Origin: Actinomycetales bacterium UBA1416
GTDB lineage: Bacteria > Actinomycetota > Actinomycetes > Actinomycetales > Actinomycetaceae
Direction of reading: 5' to 3'
Length of the DNA stretch: 6,789 nt
Assembly (NCBI GenBank): GCA_002304945.1
Contig: DBPQ01000010.1
Coordinates: forward strand, 2,352-9,140
The position numbers and the translations under genes are program-made. Positions 1 through 5,348 of this stretch are shown in pieces (position 1 is the first letter of the stretch; each line of letters opens with the position of its first letter). The notes below the pieces were generated by a model, which worked only from the letters and a program-made list of their open reading frames with translations, was not told the DNA's origin and made no database searches.

Positions 1-561
1 CTCGTGTTCCACGACCCCACCACCGGCGCCTCGAACGACATCGAGAAGGCCACCGCCATCGCCCGCAAGATGGTCACCCAGTACGGGATGAGCGAGAAGG
101 TCGGCGCGGTCAAGCTCGGCATCTCGGACTCCGAGCCGTTCCTCGGCCGGGACATGGGCCACCAGCGCGACTACTCGGAGGACGTCGCCGGTCTCATCGA
201 CGACGAGGTCCGCCTCCTCATGGACCGGGCCCACGACGAGGCCTGGGAGATCCTCTCCGAGTACCGCGAGGTACTCGACGCGCTCGTCCTCGCCCTCCTC
301 GAGCAGGAGACCCTCAACGAGAAGGAACTCGCCGCGGTGTTCGCCCCCGTCCGGAAGCGCGACCCCCGGCCCGTGTGGCACTCGAGCCCCAGCCGGCCGG
401 TCTCCTCGATCCCGCCCATCGACTCGCCGGCCGAGGTGGCCGCCGGCACCGAGGGCGGGCTGCCCCAGGACCAGGCGGCCGACGCCGGCAGCGAGTCCTT
501 CGGCACCGGGCAGAACCCGCCCGGCGGCGCCGTCGACGACCCGGCGGGCGGTGTCTCGTGA
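1..561 (+). CDS. ftsH: ATP-dependent zinc metalloprotease FtsH, C-terminal part (5' end outside window)
   Basis: This is the last 186 codons of FtsH, the membrane-anchored AAA+ protease that degrades misassembled membrane proteins and some regulators. The fragment opens inside the M41 peptidase domain at the family motif TGASNDIEKAT (fragment residues 8-18). By family alignment, Asp13 in this motif is probably the third zinc ligand, after the two His of the HExxH motif that lies upstream of the window. The helical segments that follow (ARKMVTQYGMSEKVG, then the region up to about residue 118) match the helical end of the peptidase domain. Residues from about 120 onward form a Pro/Gly/Ser/Asp-rich, probably disordered cytoplasmic tail, as is common in actinobacterial FtsH. 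The AAA domain and the N-terminal membrane helices are not visible. The TGA stop overlaps the folE start by four bases, so ftsH probably heads, or is co-transcribed with, the folate genes. Identification is very secure. Confidence 0.96.
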   Translation, partial: LVFHDPTTGASNDIEKATAIARKMVTQYGMSEKVGAVKLGISDSEPFLGRDMGHQRDYSEDVAGLIDDEVRLLMDRAHDEAWEILSEYREVLDALVLALLEQETLNEKELAAVFAPVRKRDPRPVWHSSPSRPVSSIPPIDSPAEVAAGTEGGLPQDQAADAGSESFGTGQNPPGGAVDDPAGGVS

Positions 562-1133
562 CCGGGACGTACGACGCCGCCGCGGTCGAGCGTGCGGTGC
601 GCGACCTGCTGGTCGCCGTCGGCGAGGACCCGGACCGTGACGGCCTGCGTGGGACGCCGGGCCGGATGGCGCGCGCCTACCGGGAGATCTTCGCCGGGCT
701 GCACGAGGATCCGGCCGACGTTCTCGAGACGGTCTTCGACCTCGGCCACGACGAGCTCATCATCGTCCGCGACATCCCCCTGTACTCGATGTGCGAACAC
801 CACCTCCTGCCGTTCCACGGCGAGGCGCACGTCGGGTACCTGCCGGGCGAGGGCGGGCACGTCACCGGCCTGTCCAAGGTCGCCCGCCTCGTCGAGGGCT
901 TCGCCCGCCGGCCGCAGGTCCAGGAGCGCCTCACCTCCGAGATCGCCGACGCCCTGGTGACCCGCCTGGGCGCCAAGGGCGTCATCGTGGTCATCGAGGC
1001 CGAGCACCTGTGCATGTCCATGCGGGGGGTCCGCAAGCCGGGCTCCCGCACCATCACGTCCGCCGTACGGGGGCATCTGCGCAACCCCGCCACCCGCGCG
1101 GAGGCCATGAGCCTGATCCTCCCGGGACGCTGA
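558..1133 (+). CDS. folE: GTP cyclohydrolase I (type I, FolE)
   Basis: A 191-residue cytosolic enzyme that converts GTP to 7,8-dihydroneopterin triphosphate, the first step of folate synthesis. Zinc ligands are visible as Cys79 and His82 in the SMCEHHLLPFHG motif and Cys152 in EAEHLCMSMRG. Residues equivalent to the E. coli GTP-site and catalytic residues are all present at a constant offset of 29: Ser106, Lys107, Arg110, Glu123, His150 and Arg156. The N-terminal GEDPDRDGLRGTPGRMARAY segment (residues 22-41) is also typical, so this is the zinc-dependent type I enzyme, not FolE2. I chose the GTG at 558 because the family homology begins a few residues later and the codon overlaps the ftsH stop (GTGA). 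There is no strong Shine-Dalgarno upstream (only GGCGGGCGG-like sequence), which suggests translation coupled to ftsH. Length fits the family. folP follows after a single base. Confidence 0.97.
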   Translation: MTGTYDAAAVERAVRDLLVAVGEDPDRDGLRGTPGRMARAYREIFAGLHEDPADVLETVFDLGHDELIIVRDIPLYSMCEHHLLPFHGEAHVGYLPGEGGHVTGLSKVARLVEGFARRPQVQERLTSEIADALVTRLGAKGVIVVIEAEHLCMSMRGVRKPGSRTITSAVRGHLRNPATRAEAMSLILPGR

Positions 1134-1134
1134 C

Positions 1135-1962
1135 ATGGCCGGGCGCACGCTCGTGATGGGGATCGTCAACGTCACGCCCGACTCGTTCTCCGACGGCGGC
1201 CGCTGGCTCGCCCCGGAGGCCGCCCTCGCCCACGCCCACCGGCTCGCGCACGACGGCGCCGACATCCTGGACGTGGGCGGCGAGTCCACCCGCCCGGGAG
1301 CCCGCCGGGTGGACGCCGCCACCGAGTGCGACCGAGTCCTCGGCATCATCCGGGAGCTGGCCCTCGAGGGCCACACCGTCTCCGTGGACACCGTCAACGC
1401 GGTGACCGCGCACGCGGCCGTCGCCGCCGGTGCCGCGATCGTCAACGACGTCTCCGGCGGCCTCGCCGATCCCGACATGGGGCGCGTCATCGCCGAGACA
1501 GGGGTGCCGTACGTCGTGCAGCACTGGCGCGGCACCCCCGAGACCATGGCGGGGCTCGCCACCTACGGCGACGTCGTCACCGAGGTGATCGCGGAGCTGC
1601 GGCAACGGCTGGACGAACTCGTCGCCGCGGGGGTCGGGCCCGAGCAGGTGATCCTCGACCCGGGGCTGGGCTTCGCGAAGGACGCCGCGCACAACTGGCG
1701 GATCCTCGCGCACCTCGAGGCCTTCGAGGCGCTCGGCCTCCGCCTCCTGGTGGGTGCCTCCAGGAAGCGGTTCCTCGCCGACGTCGTCCCGCCCGAGGTC
1801 TCCCGGAGCCCGGGCGAGCGGGACCACGCGACCGCCGCGGTCACGGCTCTGCTCGCCCGCCGGCGGATCTGGGGCGTGCGCGTCCACGAGGCACGCCCCT
1901 CCCGGGACGCGATCCGCGTGGCCGAGGCCTGGCGGGCGGCGGAGGAGGTGCGCCGTGGCTGA
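1135..1962 (+). CDS. folP: Dihydropteroate synthase (FolP)
   Basis: A 275-residue TIM-barrel enzyme that joins 6-hydroxymethyl-dihydropterin pyrophosphate and p-aminobenzoate to give dihydropteroate; it is the sulfonamide target. Motifs in order are GIVNVTPDSFSDGG (9-22), DVGGESTRPGA (46-56), SVDT (83-86), VNDVSGG (103-109), HWRGTP (130-135), DPGLGFAK (175-182), GASRKRF (207-213) and RVHE (249-252). Key residues can be placed against E. coli: Asn12, Asp46, Thr52-Arg53, Asp85, Asn104, Asp175, Lys211, Arg249 and His251, so the active site looks complete. I see no insertion in the first loop of the kind found in resistant Sul proteins. The ATG start lies one base after the folE stop, with GGGA at 1124-1127 as a modest ribosome binding site. 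The 3' end overlaps the folB-folK start by 8 bases. The motif set marks a true FolP, not the inactive FolP2-like paralogue that some actinobacteria carry. Confidence 0.97.
   Translation: MAGRTLVMGIVNVTPDSFSDGGRWLAPEAALAHAHRLAHDGADILDVGGESTRPGARRVDAATECDRVLGIIRELALEGHTVSVDTVNAVTAHAAVAAGAAIVNDVSGGLADPDMGRVIAETGVPYVVQHWRGTPETMAGLATYGDVVTEVIAELRQRLDELVAAGVGPEQVILDPGLGFAKDAAHNWRILAHLEAFEALGLRLLVGASRKRFLADVVPPEVSRSPGERDHATAAVTALLARRRIWGVRVHEARPSRDAIRVAEAWRAAEEVRRG
1941..1949 (+). promoter_or_regulatory. Strong ribosome binding site for folB-folK inside the folP 3' end
   Basis: GGAGGAGGT lies inside the last codons of folP, with a six-base spacer from its central GGAGG to the GTG at 1955. It is the best Shine-Dalgarno in the window and decides the folB-folK start within an open frame that extends far upstream. 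Confidence 0.8.
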
Positions 1963-2812
1963 CGAGATCTGGCTGCGGGGCATCTCCGCCCACGCCTTCC
2001 ACGGCGTGTTCCCCGCCGAGGAACGTGAGGGTCAGCGGTTCGTCGTGGACGTGGGGTTCGCCACCGACGTGCGGCCACCGGCCCGGTCCGACCGGATCGG
2101 GGACACCATCTCCTACGCCGACGTCGCCGCGGCGGTGCACCGCGAACTCACCGGGGGTCCGTGGCGCCTCGTGGAGACCGTGGCCGAACGGATCGCCGCT
2201 GCGGTGCTCGACCTCGGGATCGGGGCGGTGGACGTGGTGCTCCACAAGCCGGAGGCACCGCTCGGCGTGCCGTTCACGGACGTCGAACTGCGGATCCGCC
2301 GGACGCCGCTCACCGTGGTGCCGGCCGAACCGGTGGACTGCGTGCTCGCGCTCGGGGGGAACCTCGGGGACGCCCCCGCCACGCTCGCGTCCGCGGTGGC
2401 GGAACTGGCGGCGCACCTGGGGGAGGTGCGGGTGGGACCGCTCGTGCGGACGGAGGCGATGACCCTGCCCGGGTCGGTGCCCCAACCGGACTACTGGAAC
2501 ACCGTCGTCGTCGCGCGCACCCGCCTGGCCGCCACGGAGGTCCTGGCGCTGGCGCAGGCCGTGGAGGCGCGCCACGGGCGCACCCGCGAGGTCCGCTGGG
2601 GGGAGCGCACCCTCGACGTGGACGTGATCCGGCACGGGCGCACCCGGTCCGCGGACCCCGCCCTCCTCCTGCCCCACCCGGGCGCGACGGAACGGCAGTT
2701 CGTGCTCGTCCCGTGGGCCGCCGTCGACCCGGACGCAGAGGTGGACGGACGGCGTGTCGCCGAGCTGGCGGACCACTCGGCGATCCGCGAGCGGCGGGAG
2801 GACTGGCGGTGA
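1955..2812 (+). CDS. folBK: Bifunctional dihydroneopterin aldolase / HPPK (FolB-FolK fusion)
   Basis: A 285-residue fusion of two consecutive folate enzymes. Residues 1-118 are FolB (aldolase: dihydroneopterin to 6-hydroxymethyl-dihydropterin plus glycolaldehyde). The motifs HAFHGVFPAEEREGQ, DTISYADV, LVETVAERI and HKPEAPL hold Glu22, Tyr54, Glu74 and Lys98, matching the catalytic and substrate residues of S. aureus DHNA. Residues from about 127 on are FolK, the pyrophosphokinase: ALGGNLGD (132-139), QPDYWNTVV (177-185), RWGERTLDVDV (214-224) and LPHPGATERQF (239-249). Trp215, Arg218, Asp221 and Asp223 (magnesium ligands), His241 and Arg247 match the E. coli catalytic set. The usual GSN of FolK reads GGN (Gly135), probably neutral. 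The short linker, about residues 119-127, includes VVPAEPV. One uninterrupted frame covers both domains. GTG 1955 is chosen for its strong ribosome binding site and because homology starts at once. Fused folB-folK genes are known in actinobacteria and streptococci. Confidence 0.95.
   Translation: MADEIWLRGISAHAFHGVFPAEEREGQRFVVDVGFATDVRPPARSDRIGDTISYADVAAAVHRELTGGPWRLVETVAERIAAAVLDLGIGAVDVVLHKPEAPLGVPFTDVELRIRRTPLTVVPAEPVDCVLALGGNLGDAPATLASAVAELAAHLGEVRVGPLVRTEAMTLPGSVPQPDYWNTVVVARTRLAATEVLALAQAVEARHGRTREVRWGERTLDVDVIRHGRTRSADPALLLPHPGATERQFVLVPWAAVDPDAEVDGRRVAELADHSAIRERREDWR
2573..2646 (+). repeat. 14-base direct repeat within the FolK domain
   Basis: The 14-mer CACGGGCGCACCCG occurs at 2573-2586 and again at 2633-2646, exactly 60 bases apart and in the same reading frame. 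With flanking codons both copies encode RHGRTR (residues 206-211 and 226-231), on either side of the RWGERTLDVDV catalytic motif. In FolK proteins the first copy sits at a normally Arg-rich position; the second is at a more variable loop. It may be chance in GC-rich coding sequence or a local gene-conversion trace. Confidence 0.7.
2796..2802 (+). promoter_or_regulatory. Ribosome binding site for the DUF3180 gene
   Basis: GGGAGGA, six bases before the GTG at 2809, lies inside the last codons of folK. It supports the start that overlaps the folK stop. Confidence 0.7.
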
Positions 2813-3282
2813 GGCGCACGAGCTGGGGAACGCTGGCGGCCACGGCCCTCGGGAGCGGCCTCCTCTCCTGGGTGGTGCTGGACGTGCTCACGAACGCCGG
2901 CGTGGCGCCCCAGCCCCCGTGGCTCACCGCGGTGGTGCTCGTGGCGGTCGCTCTCTGGCTGCTGCTCCGGGGCCGGGCGGTCAGGCGCATGGTGGCCGGG
3001 GAGGATTCCCCCATGACACCCCTGGGGGCCGCCCGCGTGGTCATGTTCGCCAAAGCAGCCTCCATCACGGGCAGCCTGCTCGGCGGGTTCTTCGCCGCCG
3101 GGATCGTCGTCGCCTCCGAGCACGCCCAGGCCCCCCTCAACCAGGACCTCATCCTCTCCTCGGGCCTCAACGCGCTCGCGTGCCTGCTGCTCGTGGGCGT
3201 GGCGATGGTGGTGGAGGGGTGGTGCCGGATCCCGCCGGAGGACGATGACGCGCCCCCCAACTCCTCCATGACCCTCGCATGA
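2809..3282 (+). CDS. DUF3180 family membrane protein
   Basis: A 157-residue integral membrane protein of unknown function, restricted as far as I know to actinobacteria. Four hydrophobic helices are visible at about residues 8-28, 38-54, 81-102 and 117-136, giving two hairpins. A basic cytoplasmic-type loop (RGRAVRRM, 54-61) and the segment MTPLGAARVVMFAKAAS (69-85) sit between helices 2 and 3; the latter, with the Gly-rich SLLGGFFAAG after it, is the most family-like part. The tail (142-157) is acidic then Pro/Ser-rich, with no catalytic motif. The GTG start overlaps the folK stop by four bases. The gene sits in the same place between folK and panC in mycobacteria (Rv3605c, from memory). Its position suggests a link to folate or envelope functions but shows no biochemical role. 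The family call is by pattern and topology, not a profile search. Confidence 0.85.
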   Translation: MRRTSWGTLAATALGSGLLSWVVLDVLTNAGVAPQPPWLTAVVLVAVALWLLLRGRAVRRMVAGEDSPMTPLGAARVVMFAKAASITGSLLGGFFAAGIVVASEHAQAPLNQDLILSSGLNALACLLLVGVAMVVEGWCRIPPEDDDAPPNSSMTLA

Positions 3283-3306
3283 GGGCGAGTCGCACGGATC
3301 TGCGAC
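3272..3306 (+). other. Two adjacent small hairpins at the only intergenic gap
   Basis: CCCTC (3272-3276) pairs with GAGGG (3281-3285) around a GCAT loop that contains the first base of the DUF3180 stop codon. An alternative pairing is CTCGC (3274-3278) with GCGAG (3285-3289). Next, GTCGCA (3289-3294) is a perfect inverted repeat of TGCGAC (3301-3306) with loop CGGATC. No T-tract follows, so this is not a classical intrinsic terminator; it could be an attenuating or mRNA-stabilising structure, or an operator-like palindrome. No convincing -10/-35 pair is visible in 3283-3339. Confidence 0.4.
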
Positions 3307-3326
3307 ACTGGAGGCACCGAGAACCC

Positions 3327-3333
3327 GGGAGGA
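3327..3333 (+). promoter_or_regulatory. Ribosome binding site for the first PH-domain gene
   Basis: GGGAGGA with a six-base spacer to the GTG at 3340. This independent, strong site fits a gene that is not overlapped by its upstream neighbour. An upstream TCCTCC at 3262-3267 is exactly complementary to its GGAGGA (3328-3333). Confidence 0.75.
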
Positions 3334-3339
3334 ACCACC

Positions 3340-3825
3340 GTGACCGCTGACCCCTTCAGCCCCGGAGGCGTCGTCTTCAGGCCCGTCTCCGGGAACCTCG
3401 TGACCGTCCGGCTCATCTCCGCCGGACTCTCGCTCGGCATCCCGCTGCTGGCCCTCGCCGCCCTCGCCGTCTGGGTGACGCCCTGGTTCTGGCTTGGTGC
3501 CGCCGTGCCGCTCGCCCTCCTGCTCTGGCTCCTGTGGCTCGTCCCGCGCCAGGTGCGCGCCATCGGGTACGCCGAGGCGGACGACGACCTCGTGATCCGG
3601 CGCGGCATCCTCTTCAAGTCCATGAGCATCGTGCCGTACGGCCGCATGCAGTTCGTGGACGTGCACCAGGGGCCCCTCGACCGGCACTTCGGCATCTCGA
3701 GCGTGCAGCTCCACACCGCCTCCGCGAGCACCGACGCCACGCTGCCCGGGTTGCCGGCGGACGAGGCGTCCCGGTTGCGTGACCGCCTCACCGCCCGCGG
3801 CGAGGCGCGGCTGGCGGGCCTGTGA
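3340..3825 (+). CDS. Membrane-anchored bacterial PH-domain protein (YdbS-like)
   Basis: A 161-residue protein with two membrane helices (about residues 24-46 and 50-67) followed by a single cytoplasmic bacterial PH domain of the bPH2/DUF304 type (about 74-155). The domain signature is visible in DLVIRRGILFKSMSIVPYGR (83-102), then QFVDVHQGPLDRHFGIS (104-120) and VQLHTAS (122-128). The 'RRGILF...VPYGRMQ..D..QGPLDR.FG' pattern is what defines this family. Architecture and partner match YdbS of Bacillus subtilis. There the sigma-W-controlled ydbST pair contributes to resistance to antimicrobial compounds from related bacilli; the mechanism is not known to me. Here the downstream gene overlaps by four bases and encodes the larger YdbT-like partner, so the two proteins probably act together in the membrane. 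The gene is preceded by the window's only intergenic gap and its own ribosome binding site. Whether the Bacillus role carries over is inference. Confidence 0.88.
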   Translation: MTADPFSPGGVVFRPVSGNLVTVRLISAGLSLGIPLLALAALAVWVTPWFWLGAAVPLALLLWLLWLVPRQVRAIGYAEADDDLVIRRGILFKSMSIVPYGRMQFVDVHQGPLDRHFGISSVQLHTASASTDATLPGLPADEASRLRDRLTARGEARLAGL

Positions 3826-5348
3826 GCGAGCCGGCGGACGGGGCCGTCACCACCGGCGAGGTCGAGGCGCCGCCCGAGGACTCCACGATCTGGCGCCAGG
3901 TCCACCCCGCCACCCCGCTCATCAACGCGTGGAAGGCGCTCGGCGTGCTCGTCGCCATCGTCGCGTTCAACATGATGGAGTCCATCGGGGCCACCCTCGA
4001 ACTGGTCTCGGAATTCCCGGTGGTGTGGGTGGTCCTGGCGGTCGCCGGGGCGCTGGTCGTGGTGCTCCTCGTCGCGCTCGGCTACTCGTGGCTCGCGTGG
4101 AAGCGGATGCGCTACGCCGTGGGGGAGGACGCGGTGTTCCACCATCAGGGGATCCTCTTCCGCAGCCAGCGCCACGCCCGGCTCAACCGCATCCAGGGCG
4201 TGGACATCGTGCGGCCCCTCCTCGGACGCCTCGTCGGCCTGGCCGTGGTGAACATCGAGACGGCCGGCGGGGCGAAGTCGAACGTGCGGATCCAGTTCCT
4301 GAAGGACGACGAGGCCGAGAGGCTCCGGGCCGAGGTCCTCGGCCGGGCCGCCGGCCTGCGGGGCACCACGAGGCCCGGCGCCGCCCCCGGCGAGGCCCCG
4401 GTCTTCAGCCAGGCCCCGGAACGGCAGGTGTACGCGCTCCCGCTGGGTGACCTCCTCCTGAGCGTGCTGCTCTCGCCCGCGGCCGTCACACTCGTCGTGC
4501 TGGTCCTCCTGCTCGTGCCCGTGGGCCTGCTGGTGGGCGACGCCGGCTGGGCGGCCTTCTTCGGGCTCATCCCCGCCGCGCTCGCCGGCTTCGGCCTCTT
4601 CTACTCGCAGTTCGACTCCGGCTTCAACTTCACCCTCGCCGTGTCACCCGACGGCATCCGCCTGCGGCACGGACTGCTCTCCACCCAGGCCCAGACCCTG
4701 CCCCCCGGCAGGGTGCAGGCGGTCCGCCTCTCCCAGTTCCTCCTGTGGCGAGTCCGGGACTGGTGGCGCGTCGAGGTGAACGTCGCCGGCTACGGCCTCG
4801 ACACCGGGAACAACGGCGTCCCCTCCTCCCGCACCGTCATCATGCCCGTGGGCGGCCGAGCGGATGCGGTCAACGCCCTCTGGCTCGTGCTCCACGACCT
4901 CGGCGTGGACGAGCCGGACACGGTGATCGCCGCCGCCCTCACCGGGACCCTCGACGACGGGGGCTTCCTCCCCTCCCCGCCCGCGGCGCGGTGGGTGGAC
5001 CCCGTGACGTGGCGGCGCAACGGCCTGCTGATCACCCGCACAGCGCTGCTGATGCGGCGCGGCCGCCTCACCCGCACCCTCACCGTGGTGCCCCACGAGC
5101 GCACCCAGTCCCTCGCGATCCAGCAGGGACCGTGGGAGCGGCGCCTTGGCCTCGCGGACCTCCGAGCGGACTCGGTACCCGGTCCCGTCCGCCCGGTGGT
5201 ACCCCACCTCCCCGCGACGCTCGCCGGCCAGGTGCTCTTCGAGCAGGCCGCCCGCGCCCGTGCCGCCCGGTCGAAGGAGGGCCCGGAGGAGTGGATGCGC
5301 CGTGTCGGCGTGGCCGACCCGGAGACGGCACCGGAGCCCGAGGAATGA
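3822..5348 (+). CDS. Large membrane protein with three tandem bacterial PH domains (YdbT-like)
   Basis: A 508-residue membrane protein. After an acidic N-terminus, hydrophobic segments lie at about residues 38-60 and 67-91, then a first PH-like module (95-176) with FHHQGILFRSQRHARLNRIQG and GRLVGLAVVNIET. A second helix pair (about 208-238 and 243-261) precedes a second module (268-360) with LRHGLLSTQAQTLPPGRVQAV. A third, shorter module (400-470) follows without its own helix pair, with LLMRRGRLTRTLTVVPHERTQS and QQGPWERRLGLADLRADS. All three show the same '+GxL......P..R.Q...' pattern as the upstream PH protein, suggesting internal duplication. The C-terminus is charged. This organisation matches YdbT (DUF304/bPH2 repeats). 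The GTG start overlaps the upstream stop (GTGA) with only a weak GGCGGG ribosome site, so translation is probably coupled. The stop overlaps the next gene. The ligand is unknown; bacterial PH domains are not shown to bind phosphoinositides. Confidence 0.87.
   Translation: MSEPADGAVTTGEVEAPPEDSTIWRQVHPATPLINAWKALGVLVAIVAFNMMESIGATLELVSEFPVVWVVLAVAGALVVVLLVALGYSWLAWKRMRYAVGEDAVFHHQGILFRSQRHARLNRIQGVDIVRPLLGRLVGLAVVNIETAGGAKSNVRIQFLKDDEAERLRAEVLGRAAGLRGTTRPGAAPGEAPVFSQAPERQVYALPLGDLLLSVLLSPAAVTLVVLVLLLVPVGLLVGDAGWAAFFGLIPAALAGFGLFYSQFDSGFNFTLAVSPDGIRLRHGLLSTQAQTLPPGRVQAVRLSQFLLWRVRDWWRVEVNVAGYGLDTGNNGVPSSRTVIMPVGGRADAVNALWLVLHDLGVDEPDTVIAAALTGTLDDGGFLPSPPAARWVDPVTWRRNGLLITRTALLMRRGRLTRTLTVVPHERTQSLAIQQGPWERRLGLADLRADSVPGPVRPVVPHLPATLAGQVLFEQAARARAARSKEGPEEWMRRVGVADPETAPEPEE

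Noticed and set aside
375..557. In-frame upstream extension of folE
   Set aside because: It would overlap the ftsH coding end by about 190 bases and the added residues are Arg/Pro/Gly-rich with no match to GTP cyclohydrolase. GTG 558 fits the family length and the 4-base overlap.
2387..2412. GSN to GGN change in FolK (Gly135) as a sign of inactivation
   Set aside because: All metal, ATP and pterin residues downstream are intact and Gly at this place occurs in other FolK proteins, so it is more likely a harmless variant. The codon falls at 2357-2359.
1326..2462. Plus-strand open frame spanning folP and folB-folK in another frame
   Set aside because: The translation is Arg/Pro/Gly-rich low-complexity sequence without family motifs, while the two genes it crosses are complete and motif-rich.
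3272..3306. Rho-independent terminator after the DUF3180 gene
   Set aside because: The stems are only 5-6 base pairs and no T-run follows. Kept only as hairpins of unknown role.
3283..3339. Promoter in the 57-base gap
   Set aside because: GACACT at 3304-3309 is the nearest thing to a -10 box, but the proper distance upstream holds no -35-like sequence. GGAAC at 3331-3335 resembles an ECF -35 box but overlaps the ribosome site with no matching -10.
2310..4175. 621-codon open frame on the minus strand, and similar long minus-strand frames at 171-1562, 2491-3714 and 4790-6076
   Set aside because: They lie opposite well-recognised genes, have the Arg/Pro/Ala/His-rich composition of frames opposite GC-rich coding sequence, match no family motif, and cross several gene borders.
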